Assembly (NCBI GenBank): GCA_016699535.1
Contig: CP064980.1
Coordinates: 1,806,001-1,870,000 of the forward strand
Direction: 5' to 3'
Length of the DNA stretch: 64,000 bases
DNA from: Myxococcales bacterium
Lineage (GTDB): Bacteria; Myxococcota_A; Polyangia; Polyangiales; GCA-016699535
The notes below the pieces were generated by a model. The model worked only from the letters and a program-made list of their open reading frames with translations, was not told the DNA's origin and did not search any database. This document shows positions 29,069 to 39,022 of this stretch, piece by piece (positions within the stretch are counted from its first letter, which is position 1; each line of letters opens with the position of its first letter). A program made the translations under genes and the position numbers.

Positions 29069-30370
29069 ATGTTGTTGACCTACTTTTTTGTCTCAAAGCT
29101 TCCTAAGTTGCTGCGCTTTAAACTGCTTAGTGTGCTTGTGGTTGGAGCTTTACTTTGCTCCCTTCCGGGCTGCTCCGCGCTTGCGGGCGATGATGTGGCT
29201 GCTTCCGATGCCGAAGCCATGATGGCCATCGAGCAAGACTTATTTTCGCTTTCTGAACACGAAGCTTTAGAGCGAGTTGTGCGCGCTTCGTATCGCCTGG
29301 GTTGGTTTCATCCCTTGTCAAAATATCCTAGCGAAGATGCTGCTGTGGCTGCTGAGGCCGAGACTTTTTTCAACAAAGTGGATAGCTCAAACGAACGCTT
29401 AAGCATCACAGACTGGCTCACGACAAGCCGTCGCGATGAAGTTGAGCGCTGGACGATTGCAAAAGCAAGATTCGATAAGCAGCCGTCGTATATTCAGTCG
29501 AACATTCTAGGCATCATGTCCGGTGAAGTACTTACGGGCGACCTTGTAGCCGAAAACGATTTTGCGACCTGTCCGATTATTGTAGGCATACAGCAATGGT
29601 TACATAGCGCGGAGTTGATGCCTGAGAAAATTCGCGACGGTATTAGTGCGCTGCTTCCTTACTGTTCCTCTGCGGATGCCGTGCCAGCTAAAAATACCAC
29701 ACTAGCAAAACCGTCAGAACAGATCGAAATCGTTCTCGGAATCGTGGGCATAGTCATGTTAGCCGCGTTGTTGATATTTAGTGTTGCACTCTTAATTTCC
29801 CCGAATCGAGAGCAGATGATTCAGGATGCTTCGGCGGCCATATCGCAGATTTGGTACAACGTGACGCATCCTGCCCAAGTGACGCAAACTGCTATTACAC
29901 AACCCACTCAGGTTGAAGCCAGTTTCGCAACGGTGACACGAGACGGTGACACGATCACCGTAACTGGGGAAATCTGTGATGCCCAAACGGGCAGCTGTGA
30001 AACGATCGTGATCGAACTTCCGGTCGAAGAGCTCGGCGAAGCAGCAGAAAAGATTGCAAATATCATTAAACGTATCTTGGAGCTTGTTGAGCAGTGGGTT
30101 CGTGGCAATGTTGGATCCGTTGGCGGCCTGGATCCCAACGATGTAACGACCGGGGATTGGAACGCTCGCCGTGTCTTGATTGATCAGCTCATTAGTCTAT
30201 TAGGTGTCTACCTCGATGCGATCTATAGTGAGGTGGAAGATCCGTCCTGGATATGCGAACTCGTTGCCGCGCTTTTGCAAGAAGTGCAGGCAGCGCGTGA
30301 AGCTTTCCTTCAGGCAAGAGATGCACTCTATGGGCAATATCCGCCGTATAGCGTTGAGCGACAATTATAG
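29069..30370 (+). CDS. Exported protein with an internal membrane helix
   Basis: A 433-residue protein of no recognised family. The N-terminus is a signal peptide with a lipobox-like LPGC near residue 35. The next 180 residues are helical and acidic. A strong membrane helix lies at about 216-242 (EIVLGIVGIVMLAALLIFSV), so if the N-terminus is lipidated the chain would cross the membrane a second time. A Thr-rich linker, a small Cys-bearing beta unit (GEICDAQTGSCETIVIELP) and a long helical tail (about 315-433) follow. It precedes a small ORF and the VKOR gene on the same strand, so an operon role in envelope redox is possible but unproven. Confidence 0.55.
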   Translation: MLLTYFFVSKLPKLLRFKLLSVLVVGALLCSLPGCSALAGDDVAASDAEAMMAIEQDLFSLSEHEALERVVRASYRLGWFHPLSKYPSEDAAVAAEAETFFNKVDSSNERLSITDWLTTSRRDEVERWTIAKARFDKQPSYIQSNILGIMSGEVLTGDLVAENDFATCPIIVGIQQWLHSAELMPEKIRDGISALLPYCSSADAVPAKNTTLAKPSEQIEIVLGIVGIVMLAALLIFSVALLISPNREQMIQDASAAISQIWYNVTHPAQVTQTAITQPTQVEASFATVTRDGDTITVTGEICDAQTGSCETIVIELPVEELGEAAEKIANIIKRILELVEQWVRGNVGSVGGLDPNDVTTGDWNARRVLIDQLISLLGVYLDAIYSEVEDPSWICELVAALLQEVQAAREAFLQARDALYGQYPPYSVERQL

Positions 30371-30378
30371 AGCATCAT

Positions 30379-30504
30379 ATGAATACGACTCGTGGCAATT
30401 TGGCTTGCTTGATCTTCTCTATGGCCTGGAGTGTGGTAACCCAGCCTTGCCACGCACCTAGCGACAGGCGCTTTCGGCTGTGTTATCACTTCGCGCAGAG
30501 GTGA
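30379..30504 (+). CDS. Small exported peptide ORF (41 residues)
   Basis: ATG 30379 opens a 41-codon frame in the gap before the VKOR gene. Residues 8-20 are hydrophobic (ACLIFSMAWSVV) and a cysteine follows, then a basic tail. Its TGA (30502-30504) lies one base before the VKOR ATG, and the VKOR ribosome-binding site (GAGGTGAT) is inside its last codons, so translation would be coupled. It may be a leader peptide or a chance frame. Confidence 0.35.
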   Translation: MNTTRGNLACLIFSMAWSVVTQPCHAPSDRRFRLCYHFAQR

Positions 30505-30505
30505 T

Positions 30506-31804
30506 ATGCGGCGAATTTATCCAGCTACGTTAGTAATGTTGCTTGCGGCAGCGGCAGGCTTTGTGTTTGCGGCTTTCTCAACGCACGACTTTATTAATCA
30601 TCTAGACCGGCAAGTGCACAGTTTGCATTGCTCTTTTATTCCCGGGCTTGCCGCGGCCGATGCCACTGGCAGTTCGGGCTGTCATGTGACCATGATGAGC
30701 CCTTACTCGTCTTTTCTAAGAAGTACGGTCTGGGGTGGGGTGCCAGTATCCTTGCCGGCCATGGCCGTCTTTGCCTTTTTGTTTTTCTGGGCACTTAAGT
30801 TGTGGTTCGGCGGGCAGCAACGTGATCAGGGACGCACGGGCTTTTTGTTTTTGGCGACCTTGCTTCCTTTCCTAACTTCGGTGGTCATGGGCATTATTTC
30901 CTTTGCCACTCTTGGTGCGGCCTGCAAACTCTGCATCGGGATTTATGCTTCGAGCATAGTGTGTACGGTTGCTGCTTGGCTTTTATGGAAGGGTGCGGCT
31001 GGATCTCCGGCAGACGGCCGCATGGCTGCTGTATCTCATGAAACAGAGTTGGGTAATGATCCTCCCTTTCCTGGCAGCGAGCCTACACGGCCGTTTGTCA
31101 GAAGCGTGCCTTCTGATTTTTCTTTTGGGCAAAGCTTCTTTTCCTTTTTACTCGGCGTGGCTTTTGTGGGGGTAGCCGTTGCGGCTTATTTGGCAGCGCT
31201 GCCCGATTATTCACAGTACACACAGGGTTGCGGCGAACTTAGCAAAGGGGAAGACATTTATGACGTGATGGTGCCACTCGGCTCGCAGCTTGGTGTTGAG
31301 ACGATTGAAGTCGTTGACCCTTTGTGCCCCGCTTGTTCAGCTTTTGAGCAGAGGCTTGAAGCTTCCGGTCTTAGTGAGAAGCTTTCACGTAAGGCTTTGC
31401 TTTTCCCGCTTGATTCAACATGCAACTGGATGGTCGGCGAAGCAGTGCATCCTGGTGCTTGCATCATCAGTGAAGCGGTGATGTGTGCTGATGAACAGGC
31501 CGATACGGTGCTTGCCTGGGCTTTTGAGCATCAAAGTGAGATTCGAGAGCTCAGTGCTAACAATCCCAAGGCAGCGGAACGTGCGGTGCTTGCAGCCTTT
31601 CCTAGGCTAAAGCGTTGCATTGGATCACCCAAAGTAAAAGCAAAGCTTAATAAATCGCTAAGGTGGGTGGTTAACAACCATTTGCCAGTGCTTACGCCGC
31701 AGCTTTATGTTGGAGGCAAAAAGCTGTGCGACGAAGATATTGATTTGGGACTTAGCTATACCTTAAGTCGTATGCTCGATAAGCAGCAGAAAGGAGCTTT
31801 CTAA
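30506..31804 (+). CDS. VKOR-DsbA fusion, periplasmic disulfide-forming enzyme
   Basis: A 432-residue membrane protein. Residues about 5-165 form a vitamin K epoxide reductase-type domain: Cys42 and Cys59 in the first periplasmic loop, then helices and the quinone-side pair C140-KL-C143. After a 40-residue linker and another helix (about 208-230), residues 255-430 form a thioredoxin/DsbA-like domain with active site CPAC (274-277). In homologues the fused thioredoxin oxidises substrates and passes electrons via VKOR to quinone, replacing DsbA/DsbB. The ATG has a near-perfect ribosome-binding site. The following OmpA-like gene starts at its last base. It leads a three-gene redox cluster. Confidence 0.88.
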   Translation: MRRIYPATLVMLLAAAAGFVFAAFSTHDFINHLDRQVHSLHCSFIPGLAAADATGSSGCHVTMMSPYSSFLRSTVWGGVPVSLPAMAVFAFLFFWALKLWFGGQQRDQGRTGFLFLATLLPFLTSVVMGIISFATLGAACKLCIGIYASSIVCTVAAWLLWKGAAGSPADGRMAAVSHETELGNDPPFPGSEPTRPFVRSVPSDFSFGQSFFSFLLGVAFVGVAVAAYLAALPDYSQYTQGCGELSKGEDIYDVMVPLGSQLGVETIEVVDPLCPACSAFEQRLEASGLSEKLSRKALLFPLDSTCNWMVGEAVHPGACIISEAVMCADEQADTVLAWAFEHQSEIRELSANNPKAAERAVLAAFPRLKRCIGSPKVKAKLNKSLRWVVNNHLPVLTPQLYVGGKKLCDEDIDLGLSYTLSRMLDKQQKGAF

Positions 31805-32496
31805 TGACCAAAGCGATGCAATGGATAGCTGCCTTAGTCTGTTTACTGCTACCTGCAGTGCTTGCACATAGCTGGGTGAGCGCGGCAGAAACGCGTTTGG
31901 TGCAGCTTGAACAGGAGCACGAAGAGGCCGAAGTAGCAGTGGCCGCTGCGGCTGATGAAGAATACTGCACAGCAGATTTAAAGCGCATTTTGCGGCGAGT
32001 TTTGCAAAGCTGTGGTTTGCTGAGCAGTGGGCAAGTGCGAGGTTGTCAGCCACTTGAGGCTAAAAACGTGGCAACAATGAGCGGTGAAGACTTTAACGCT
32101 TTGTTTTTGCCCATGGGCGAGCGCGCTGGCATTGTGCAATTTGATCGCGACTCTTCTGGGCTTGATCAGTTTGATGCGACCTTAATCGATAAAGTTTTTG
32201 CTGACCAACGTGGAGCAAGTTACTTTTTTATAGTGGCGCGTGCTTCCCCAGAAGGTGCTGTCGAGCACAATCGTGAACTCTCACGCGCTCGGGCCGAAGC
32301 AGTCATGAATCACTTGAAGGCTACGTTCAATGATCCGGATTTGGATCGCGAAGTCGGTTTGCTCTGGCTCGGTGAAGAGTTTGCTCAGCTTGAGCAAGTG
32401 TTTTGCAGCTGGAATCGCAGTGGCGCTCAGGAAGGGTGTCAGCCCGAAGAACTTAATCGGAGTGCCTTTATTACATGGATAGATTGTCGCTTATGA
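31804..32496 (+). CDS. OmpA-like domain protein, periplasmic
   Basis: A 230-residue protein with a signal peptide, a coiled or acidic segment (about 30-55), Cys pairs, and an OmpA-like C-terminal region. The diagnostic parts are IVQFDRDSSGLDQFDA and ARASPEGAVEHNRELSRARAEAVMNHL, resembling the OmpA/MotB peptidoglycan-binding pattern although GHxD is replaced by ARAS. Six or more cysteines, including CSWNRSGAQEGC, suggest disulfides, consistent with its VKOR-DsbA neighbour. AGGAG lies upstream at good spacing. The gene overlaps its neighbours on both sides, so all three are cotranslated. Confidence 0.65.
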   Translation: MTKAMQWIAALVCLLLPAVLAHSWVSAAETRLVQLEQEHEEAEVAVAAAADEEYCTADLKRILRRVLQSCGLLSSGQVRGCQPLEAKNVATMSGEDFNALFLPMGERAGIVQFDRDSSGLDQFDATLIDKVFADQRGASYFFIVARASPEGAVEHNRELSRARAEAVMNHLKATFNDPDLDREVGLLWLGEEFAQLEQVFCSWNRSGAQEGCQPEELNRSAFITWIDCRL

Positions 32497-33085
32497 AATT
32501 GTCGAGCTTGGTGCTTGTCTTTAGCTTTCTCGCTATCGGCTCTTGCAGCAAAGGTGAAGAAAAAGTAGCGGAGCCGCTTCGCCGGCGTGTCGATTCAATC
32601 AAAGCGCCAGAAAAGAAAATCTCGCTGGATGCCTTTTGTGATGTGCGCGCTGAGCTATCCAAAGCCCCAGAGTTTCACTTGCCTGAACTTGCAAGTGAGC
32701 CCAGCTCTACGCCCAAGGGCTGGCGCTGGATTAACGTGTGGGCCACCTGGTGCAAACCATGCATTGAAGAGATGCCGCGCCTAGCAGCATGGAAAGCACG
32801 ACTTGAAAAGACAAAACACCAGTAAGTATGGAGTTTATGTCTGTTGATAACAGCGCCGAGGTTGTCGATAAATTCCGTAAGGCGCATCCAAAGATTCCAA
32901 ACGGCGTACGCATAAAAGAGTTTGGCCTGCTCGAAGGCTGGTTCAAGAGCATTGGCCTTGATGCAGGGGCCACAATCCCGATTCATGTCTTTGCTAATCC
33001 CCAAGGCAAAGTCCGGTGTGTTCGCACTGGAGCAGTTGACGAGCCTGACTACGACATAGTCAAAGCCCTAATCAAAGCAGGATAA
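32493..33085 (+). CDS. TlpA/ResA-like thioredoxin lipoprotein, frameshifted
   Basis: A lipoprotein thioredoxin of about 197 residues. The N-terminal frame gives a signal peptide with lipobox IGSC (Cys18) and the active site WCKPC (86-90). It stops at 32825, but the rest of the fold (MEFMSVDNSAEVVDKF, cis-Pro region ATIPIHVFANPQGKV) continues in the next frame. Adding one A to the A4 run near 32813 joins them as EKTKTPVSMEF, so this is one gene with a one-base loss. The family acts as a periplasmic reductant or cytochrome maturation helper. The ATG overlaps the OmpA-like TGA (ATGA), making it the third gene of the redox operon. Confidence 0.8.
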
Positions 33086-33182
33086 TTCTCCGATCCAGGA
33101 TCCCGCGATATTACCGTAGAGAATTCAACAACTTAGAGGCTGCAGCGCGATAAATGGGTTTTAGACTCAAAAATATGCCTAA

Positions 33183-33341
33183 GAAGTGGTCTCGTTTATG
33201 GATGCCCACCTTCCAGTTCATGTCTTCGCCAATCCCGAGGGCACAGTACGATGTGCGGGCACGGGAGCCGTCGATGAACCGGACTACGATCCCGTCAAGA
33301 TTTTAATCACGACGGGATACATCGCTTTTTCCATTCCTTAG
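33183..33341 (+). pseudogene. Decayed partial copy of the TlpA-like gene's 3' end
   Basis: About 100 bases after the TlpA-like stop the sequence repeats its tail: the frame reads PVHVFANPEGTVRC and GAVDEPDYDPVKILI, against PIHVFANPQGKVRC and GAVDEPDYDIVKALI in the intact gene. Identity is high in codons but with many silent changes, so it is an old duplication or a fragment of a paralogue. There is no start, active site or signal peptide. It ends in TAG 33339-33341, overlapping the fibro-slime gene's end. Confidence 0.7.
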
Positions 33342-34194
33342 AAAACGTCAGTGGGGACGTCTTGCAGACATTTGAAGGTGGTTTCAACCAAGAAGTTGGA
33401 ACCGCAGGTATGACGTTCGGCATGGAAAAGCTCCAAGGGGTATACCTCTCCGTCTACCAATGCCAATGAGGCTTGGAGATCATCGAGATTAACAGATTCG
33501 TCTTGAGGATTATGTGGACCACCAAGATCGATCACTAACTTGTCGTTCATGAACACCCACAAGTCATCATCGCCTCTGAATCGGAAGGTTTGGCCTGTGC
33601 CCTCGAGATACTGAAAAGTGATGTGCATCTCAGTCGTGAAATGGTATTGTGGTTTTCAAATCCTGGCTCTTCGGTACACGGATCGGTGAGTAAATTCTCA
33701 GGGTAAAAACCGTACGTTCCCGCTACCTCATCCAATGGGAAAAACCGGTTGCTTTCATAGCGCCAAGTGCCATCGGATTGTTTTTCAAAAGTGAGGCTAA
33801 GCTCAAAGCGTTTATTTTGTCCTTGCTCATTGCCTGGAACGTCACGATACCATTTATCGAAGAGGGCCTTGCTGTGTGTGGTGTCACTTGATTGTCCGTC
33901 TAGCGCATAGACCGGTTTGCGGTCCGTTGTATTGAGTTGCTCTTCAACGATACCTTTTTCATCAGGCCAGCTTACATATTCAAAATCTGGATGGCCCAAT
34001 GTGGCACTCTCATCAACGGAGCGGAAGTCTCGGACAATTACGGGCACAATCCCATCACAGGTGTCTGCACCATTTAGAGAGCCATCGCCAACAGTTGTCC
34101 CGCCGTTGCTTGAGTCAGCCCCCGCGTCATCCGCTGAATTGTTATTGGAACCATTGCTGTCCGAGCTGGAAAAGATATCGCAGCCCAGAAGCAA
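33338..34194 (-). CDS. Fibro-slime domain lipoprotein, frameshifted
   Basis: The N-terminal frame begins LLLGC, a lipobox, then a long S/N/D/G linker and a domain of about 130 residues. The C-terminal frame carries the fibro-slime/PA14-like core: FQYLEGTGQTFRFRGDDD, WVFMNDKLVIDLGG, and ELFHAERHTCGS. One base lost near 33645 explains the break (FENHN then HFTTEMHITF). The N-terminus is also unresolved: hydrophobic codons (VVVFFLL) lie in frame upstream of the first possible start, and an ATG at about 34232 is one frame off. The fibro-slime domain is found in Dictyostelium-like and myxobacterial surface proteins and may bind carbohydrate. It stands alone; the roughly 250 bases to its right contain no gene. 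Confidence 0.7.
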
Positions 34195-34445
34195 AAAGAA
34201 AACAACAACGTTAATCTTACATAATCAAATCCATAACTGCCCGCCTCGCCCTCAACACATGAATTGTTTTAATTGTACCAGAGCGAGACAGTAGGCGCTA
34301 AGTTCAGATGGAAAATAATCCTATTTTCCGTTGATTGCTTTCGATCCGCTCCAACTTACTATCATAACGATACAAGATCGGTGTGTTGACAGAAAAATTC
34401 TTACACTCGCTTACTCCGATCCACATGTCTGCAATGAGACTTGCT

Positions 34446-35849
34446 TTATGACCGGTTTTGCCGGAGTTTGTTTTGGATTCGACTAAAGGTGAAAATAATT
34501 AAAGAACTTATTATAAACGCAGGGGCCAGTTCATAGAGGTCAAAGATACCGCCTTTCAAGGGGCGCCAGATGAAGACCGTGGCGGCGCCGCTGAGGATGC
34601 CGGCTAGGGCCGCAGCGCGAGTAGTACGTTTGTCGAGTAAGGAAAAAAGCATAAGTGGGCCGAAGGCTGCGCCAAAGCCGGCCCAGGCGTAAGCGACTAG
34701 ATCAAGTACGCGGTTTTTGGGATTCCACGCAAGTACAAGGGCTAGGCACGCGACAGCAATTACAGCGGCTCGACTTAGCCAAATTAGTTCCTTTTGACTT
34801 GCATTCTTGTGAAGGAAAGCGCGGTAGATGTCCTCGGTTAGGGCGCTAGCACAAACGAGGAGTTGAGAGTCGACGGTGCTCATCACCGCTGCAAGGATAG
34901 CGGCTAGCAAAAGACCGGCCATCCAGGGATTAAAGAGAATTTGAGTTAATGCAATAAAGACTTTTTCGGGTTGCTCCAGGGGTGCATCGGCAAAGTAAAT
35001 GCGACCGAAGAGGCCCGTGCAGATGGCGCCGCAGAGCGATAGCACCATCCACGACATCGCAATGTTGCGTGCAACGGGCATGCGCTTTAGGTCACGCAGA
35101 GACATGAAGCGCACCAGAATGTGGGGTTGGCCGAAGTAGCCCAGCCCCCAGGCAAGTAATGATGCTACGGTGATCCATCCGGTTGCTTGGGTTTTGTCCG
35201 ATGAAAAAGTAACTATCTGGCGAAGATCAATGTGTGACAATAAAAACACGGGGGTTGCGATCAAGGCAAAAAGCATAAGTAGGCCCTGAAAAAAATCAGT
35301 CCAGCTTACGGCATTGAAGCCACCCAGGAAGGTGTAACTGACGATGACAGCAGCGCCGATGAGCAAGGCCATATGGTAGGAGAGACCAAAACTTTCCTCG
35401 AACAAGATGGCTCCACTGACCAGACCTGAAGCGGTGTAGATTCCATAGAAGGCGAGAATAATCGCGGCTGAACTACTGCGAATCAGACGGCTTTTGTCAG
35501 CGAAGTGATTTTCGAAAAAATCGGGGATGGTGAGTGCGTCTCCCTGGGCCTGGCTTTGTGCTCGAAGTCGAGGTGCTACAAATTGCCAGTTGAGATAAGC
35601 TCCGATAGTTAGGCCTACTGCCATGTAGATATTGACCCAACCACCGGCATACAAAGCTCCGGGAAGCCCCAGTAATAGCCATCCGCTCATATCGGATGCC
35701 CCAGCGCTGAGCGCTGCTACCGGGGAACTGAGTTTTCGACCTCCAAGAATGTAATCGGAGAGTTCGCCGGTGCCTTTGAAAAACTTGGCGCCAATAAACA
35801 CCATGGCGAGAATGTAAAGCGCGAAGGTGACAAGCGTTGGGATCGGCAT
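34446..35849 (-). CDS. putP: Sodium/proline symporter
   Basis: A 467-residue sodium:solute symporter with about 13 hydrophobic helices. Family motifs include SDYILGGRKLSSPVAALSAG, ASDMSGWLLLGLPGALYAGG, and VMSTVDSQLLVCAS, matching PutP-type proline importers (sodium site in the AALSAGASDMSGW region). It is the last of a run of sodium-coupled amino-acid carriers and lies only 5 bases after the NSS gene on the same strand. The substrate proline is inferred from similarity of the first helices. Confidence 0.88.
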   Translation of the reverse strand: MPIPTLVTFALYILAMVFIGAKFFKGTGELSDYILGGRKLSSPVAALSAGASDMSGWLLLGLPGALYAGGWVNIYMAVGLTIGAYLNWQFVAPRLRAQSQAQGDALTIPDFFENHFADKSRLIRSSSAAIILAFYGIYTASGLVSGAILFEESFGLSYHMALLIGAAVIVSYTFLGGFNAVSWTDFFQGLLMLFALIATPVFLLSHIDLRQIVTFSSDKTQATGWITVASLLAWGLGYFGQPHILVRFMSLRDLKRMPVARNIAMSWMVLSLCGAICTGLFGRIYFADAPLEQPEKVFIALTQILFNPWMAGLLLAAILAAVMSTVDSQLLVCASALTEDIYRAFLHKNASQKELIWLSRAAVIAVACLALVLAWNPKNRVLDLVAYAWAGFGAAFGPLMLFSLLDKRTTRAAALAGILSGAATVFIWRPLKGGIFDLYELAPAFIISSLIIFTFSRIQNKLRQNRS

Positions 35850-35854
35850 CGTTA

Positions 35855-37197
35855 CTAAAAGCTACGGACAATCACACCGGCGATACCGATGGGGCAAACC
35901 CATTTGACATAACTTGGCCAGATTTTCCAAAACAAGCCGTGCTCCAAATGAGGAATGGCAATGCGGAGTTCTTCAAGAAGTTTGGCACGCTTCCAGATCC
36001 AGCCAAGAAAAATGCAATAGACGAGGCTCAGAAGGGGCTGACCGTATTCGGTGGTGATTGTGACGACCCACGAAAAAAGTAGATCGAAGTTTAAGGCGAT
36101 GATTGTCGTGACAATGGCGATAATTATTCCCAAGAAAACGGTTATCCGAATGCGGTTGGCTTGAAAGGTTTCAATGCATACTGACACCGGAACTTCGAAC
36201 ATGGATATGGCGGAGGTTAGCGCTGCCATGGACATCAGCGTGAAAAAAGAAAAAGAGACGACGGGGCCTACGCTGCCCATGTTGTCAAACAACGCTGGCA
36301 GGACCTTTAGGATTAATGCAGGACCGGCAATCAGTTTGCCTTCTGCATCCATAATAGTAATACCATGTTCTTGGGCAGCATACATGGCAGGGATCACCAA
36401 CAGACCAGCCAAAAATGCCAGGCCAACATCGAGCAAGGTGACCCACACAGCGAGTCGCGGGAGGTTTTCTTTTTTACTCAGATAGGAGCCGTAGACCATC
36501 ATGGTGCCCACTCCTAAGGACAGGGAGAAAAACGCCTGTCCCATGGCATCGAGCAAAAGCGATGGACTAAGCACCTTGGAGAAATCTGGGAATAGATAAT
36601 GTTTGAGGCCTGTGGTCGCGCCAGGTTGACCGAGTACGTAAAATACTAGGGCAAACAAGATGGCAATCATGGCTGGCATGAGGCGTTTGGACCAGCGCTC
36701 AATGCCTTTGGTGACGCCGCCAGCGATGATCCAAAAACAAAGAAGAAGAAAAAGCAGGGCAAACATTGCATCGCTCAAATCACTGCGGCCCATGAGTGCA
36801 TCACTGCGAAGGTCAACGTTCCAAAATGCGAAAAGGGAACCACGGTCTCGCGAAGCATCCATCCGGCGACGATCGAGTAGAAACATAGAATCAAACTGCC
36901 ACAGACAGTGCCAGCGATGCCCGTGATGAAGGCAATTCGTGTTGTTTTTGGCCCAATAGCGATCGTCTGAAGGGCGGTGACCGGATTGGCTTGAGCGTGC
37001 CGTCCGATAGTGAGCTCTGCCATCAGGACTGGATAGGCTAAACAAAAGGCCAGGCCTAAATAGACAAACACAAAGATAGCACCGCCATTTTCGGCTGTAT
37101 TTGTAGGAAAGGCCCAGATATTGCCAAGCCCGACGGCAGAACCTGCCGCGGCCATGATGAATCCAAGCTTTGAGGAGAATTCGCCTCGAGCAATCAT
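35855..37197 (-). CDS. Neurotransmitter:sodium symporter (NSS/SNF) family transporter, frameshifted
   Basis: The N-terminal frame (37197 down to about 36775) starts MIARGEFSSKLGFIMAAAG and carries the family's first helix SAVGLGNIWAFPT, which binds sodium and the substrate amino acid in LeuT-like proteins. The second frame supplies the remaining helices (LFLLLCFWIIAGGVTKG, FFSLSLGVGTMMVYGSYL, FFTLMSMAALTSAISM). The break lies around 36780-36840 and fits one lost base. Joined, the protein is about 450 residues, normal for bacterial NSS. A TTG 66 bases further upstream is also in frame. Its expected role is sodium-coupled amino-acid uptake. Confidence 0.82.
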
Positions 37198-37320
37198 AAA
37201 ATCAGGGTTTACTACAGGCACGCCTTTGGCGTAAACGAGCTGGAAGATGTTGGGACCGTTCAATGAAGGCTTTTTCTGCCAGATAATGCGGCTCCCCCCA
37301 AATGATGTTGGGAGCTGGGT

Positions 37321-38999
37321 TTGGACTTAATACGAGAGTACGTCATTTTAGCCGCCAATTTATTAGGGAATTCGACTTACTTTCCCTATTTGCTCATCGG
37401 GGTTGGCTCTTTTTTCACCATCTATCTGGGATTTCCGCAATCCGTTATTTTATTCATGCTTGGAAGGTTTTGAGTGGACGCTACGAGCGAGAGGACGCTG
37501 AAGGCGATACCACCCATTTTCAGGCTTTGGCCACCGCGTTATCGGGCACGGTTGGCACCGGAAATATTGCGGGCGTAGGTTTTGCTATTTTTCTCGGTGG
37601 TCCTGCTGCGCTTTTTTGGATGTGGGTGACTGCCTTTGTGGGCATGGCTTCAAAATTTGTCGAAGTGACCCTTTCTCACAAATATCGAATCAAAGCAGAT
37701 GACGGGTTTATTTCGGGCGGTCCCATGTATTACATGGAACGCAAGCTCAACCAGAAATGGCTTGCTGTTATTTTCGCGATCGCGACGGTGACAAGCTCCT
37801 TTGGAACCGGAAGCTTGCCGCAGATCAACAGTATCGCAAGTGCCATGCACACTACCTTTGAGATTCCTCACATGCTGACTGGCGCTGTGCTTGCCGCCGT
37901 CTTGTTTATGGTAATTATTGGAGGGATTAATCGCATTGCGCATTTTACGCAGAGCATTGTGCCGACGATGGCAACTATCTATGTCGTTGGAGCGCTTGCG
38001 GTGATCCTTCCGCACTTGGACCAGGTGGGTCCTTCGTTTCTCGCGGTGTTTCGAGACGCGTTTTCCGGCACGGCGGCCGTAGGCGGCTTTCTTGGTGCGA
38101 GTTTTTCCTTTGCGTTCACTCGTGGTGTGAATCGTGGTTTGTATTCCAACGAGGCGGGGCAAGGTTCGGCTCCGATTGCTCACGCGTCGGCCAAGGGCGA
38201 GGATCCCGTTGCCGAAGGCATGGTTTCTATTTTAGAGCCCTTCATTGATACCATTGTGATTTGTACCATCACCGGTTTGGTAATTTTGAGCTCGGGGGTT
38301 TGGACTCAAAAATATGAAAACGATTTTCAACGCAGTGATACGCGTTTTATTCATGGTCGATACGACGACGCATCTCACAAGGATCGGGCTGTTTTATTTC
38401 AACATCTCTCAGGGATCAAAGGTTCCGGTATTGAGACGCTGAACGGTGCAATCGACGTTGTAGACGGCGTTCCTGAACAGGGTGAATACACTATTTTGCA
38501 TGCGCGTTCAGTTGCAGAAGATGTTCGCTTCTATCGGAAGGGTAAGTTGTATACGGGCAAAGTGGATGTCGCGGACGGCAATGTCATTGACAGTACGATT
38601 TCTCTAAAAGGCAAATCGCTTTTGCATACTGTGCAACTTACGGCGAAAGCTTTTTCCATGGGTTGGTTTGGCGACTTTGGCCAGATTATTATCGCTATTG
38701 GTCTTTTGCTTTTTGCTTTTTCGACGGCGGTTGCTTGGTCCTACTACGGGGATAGAGCGATGGTTTATCTTCTTGGTACCAAGTTTGTTTTTCCTTATCG
38801 TGTTGTTTACTGTATAGCGTTTTTCTTAGCTTCCTTTGTGGACACGACTTTGATTTGGGATATCGCCTCGGTGACGATTGCGCTGATGGCAATTCCCAAT
38901 CTTTGCGGCATAGTGATTCTTCATAAAGACATGAAGCAGTCGGTGAAGCATTATTGGGAAAATTTCGAAAAGGGCCCGCATGGCTCTGGCAAAGCATAG
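37321..38999 (+). CDS. Alanine/glycine:cation symporter (AGCS), frameshifted near the N-terminus
   Basis: A sodium:alanine symporter family carrier of about 560 residues. The main frame shows GDTTHFQALATALSGTVG, GTGNIAGVGFAIFLGGPAAL, FISGGPMYYMERKL and RGLYSNEAGQGSAPIAHA, all AGCS signatures. An N-terminal ATG at 37302 gives an unrelated sequence; the frame from TTG 37321 (GGGAG upstream) instead reads YFPYLLIGVGSFFTIYLGFP, the true first helix, and joins if one A is added near 37440 (FPQIRYFIHAWKVLSG). An unusual hydrophilic insert of about 110 residues (near 350-460) separates the last helices. It diverges from the NSS gene. Confidence 0.82.
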
Positions 39000-39022
39000 A
39001 ATGGATCGTTTGAGGGCAAAGC

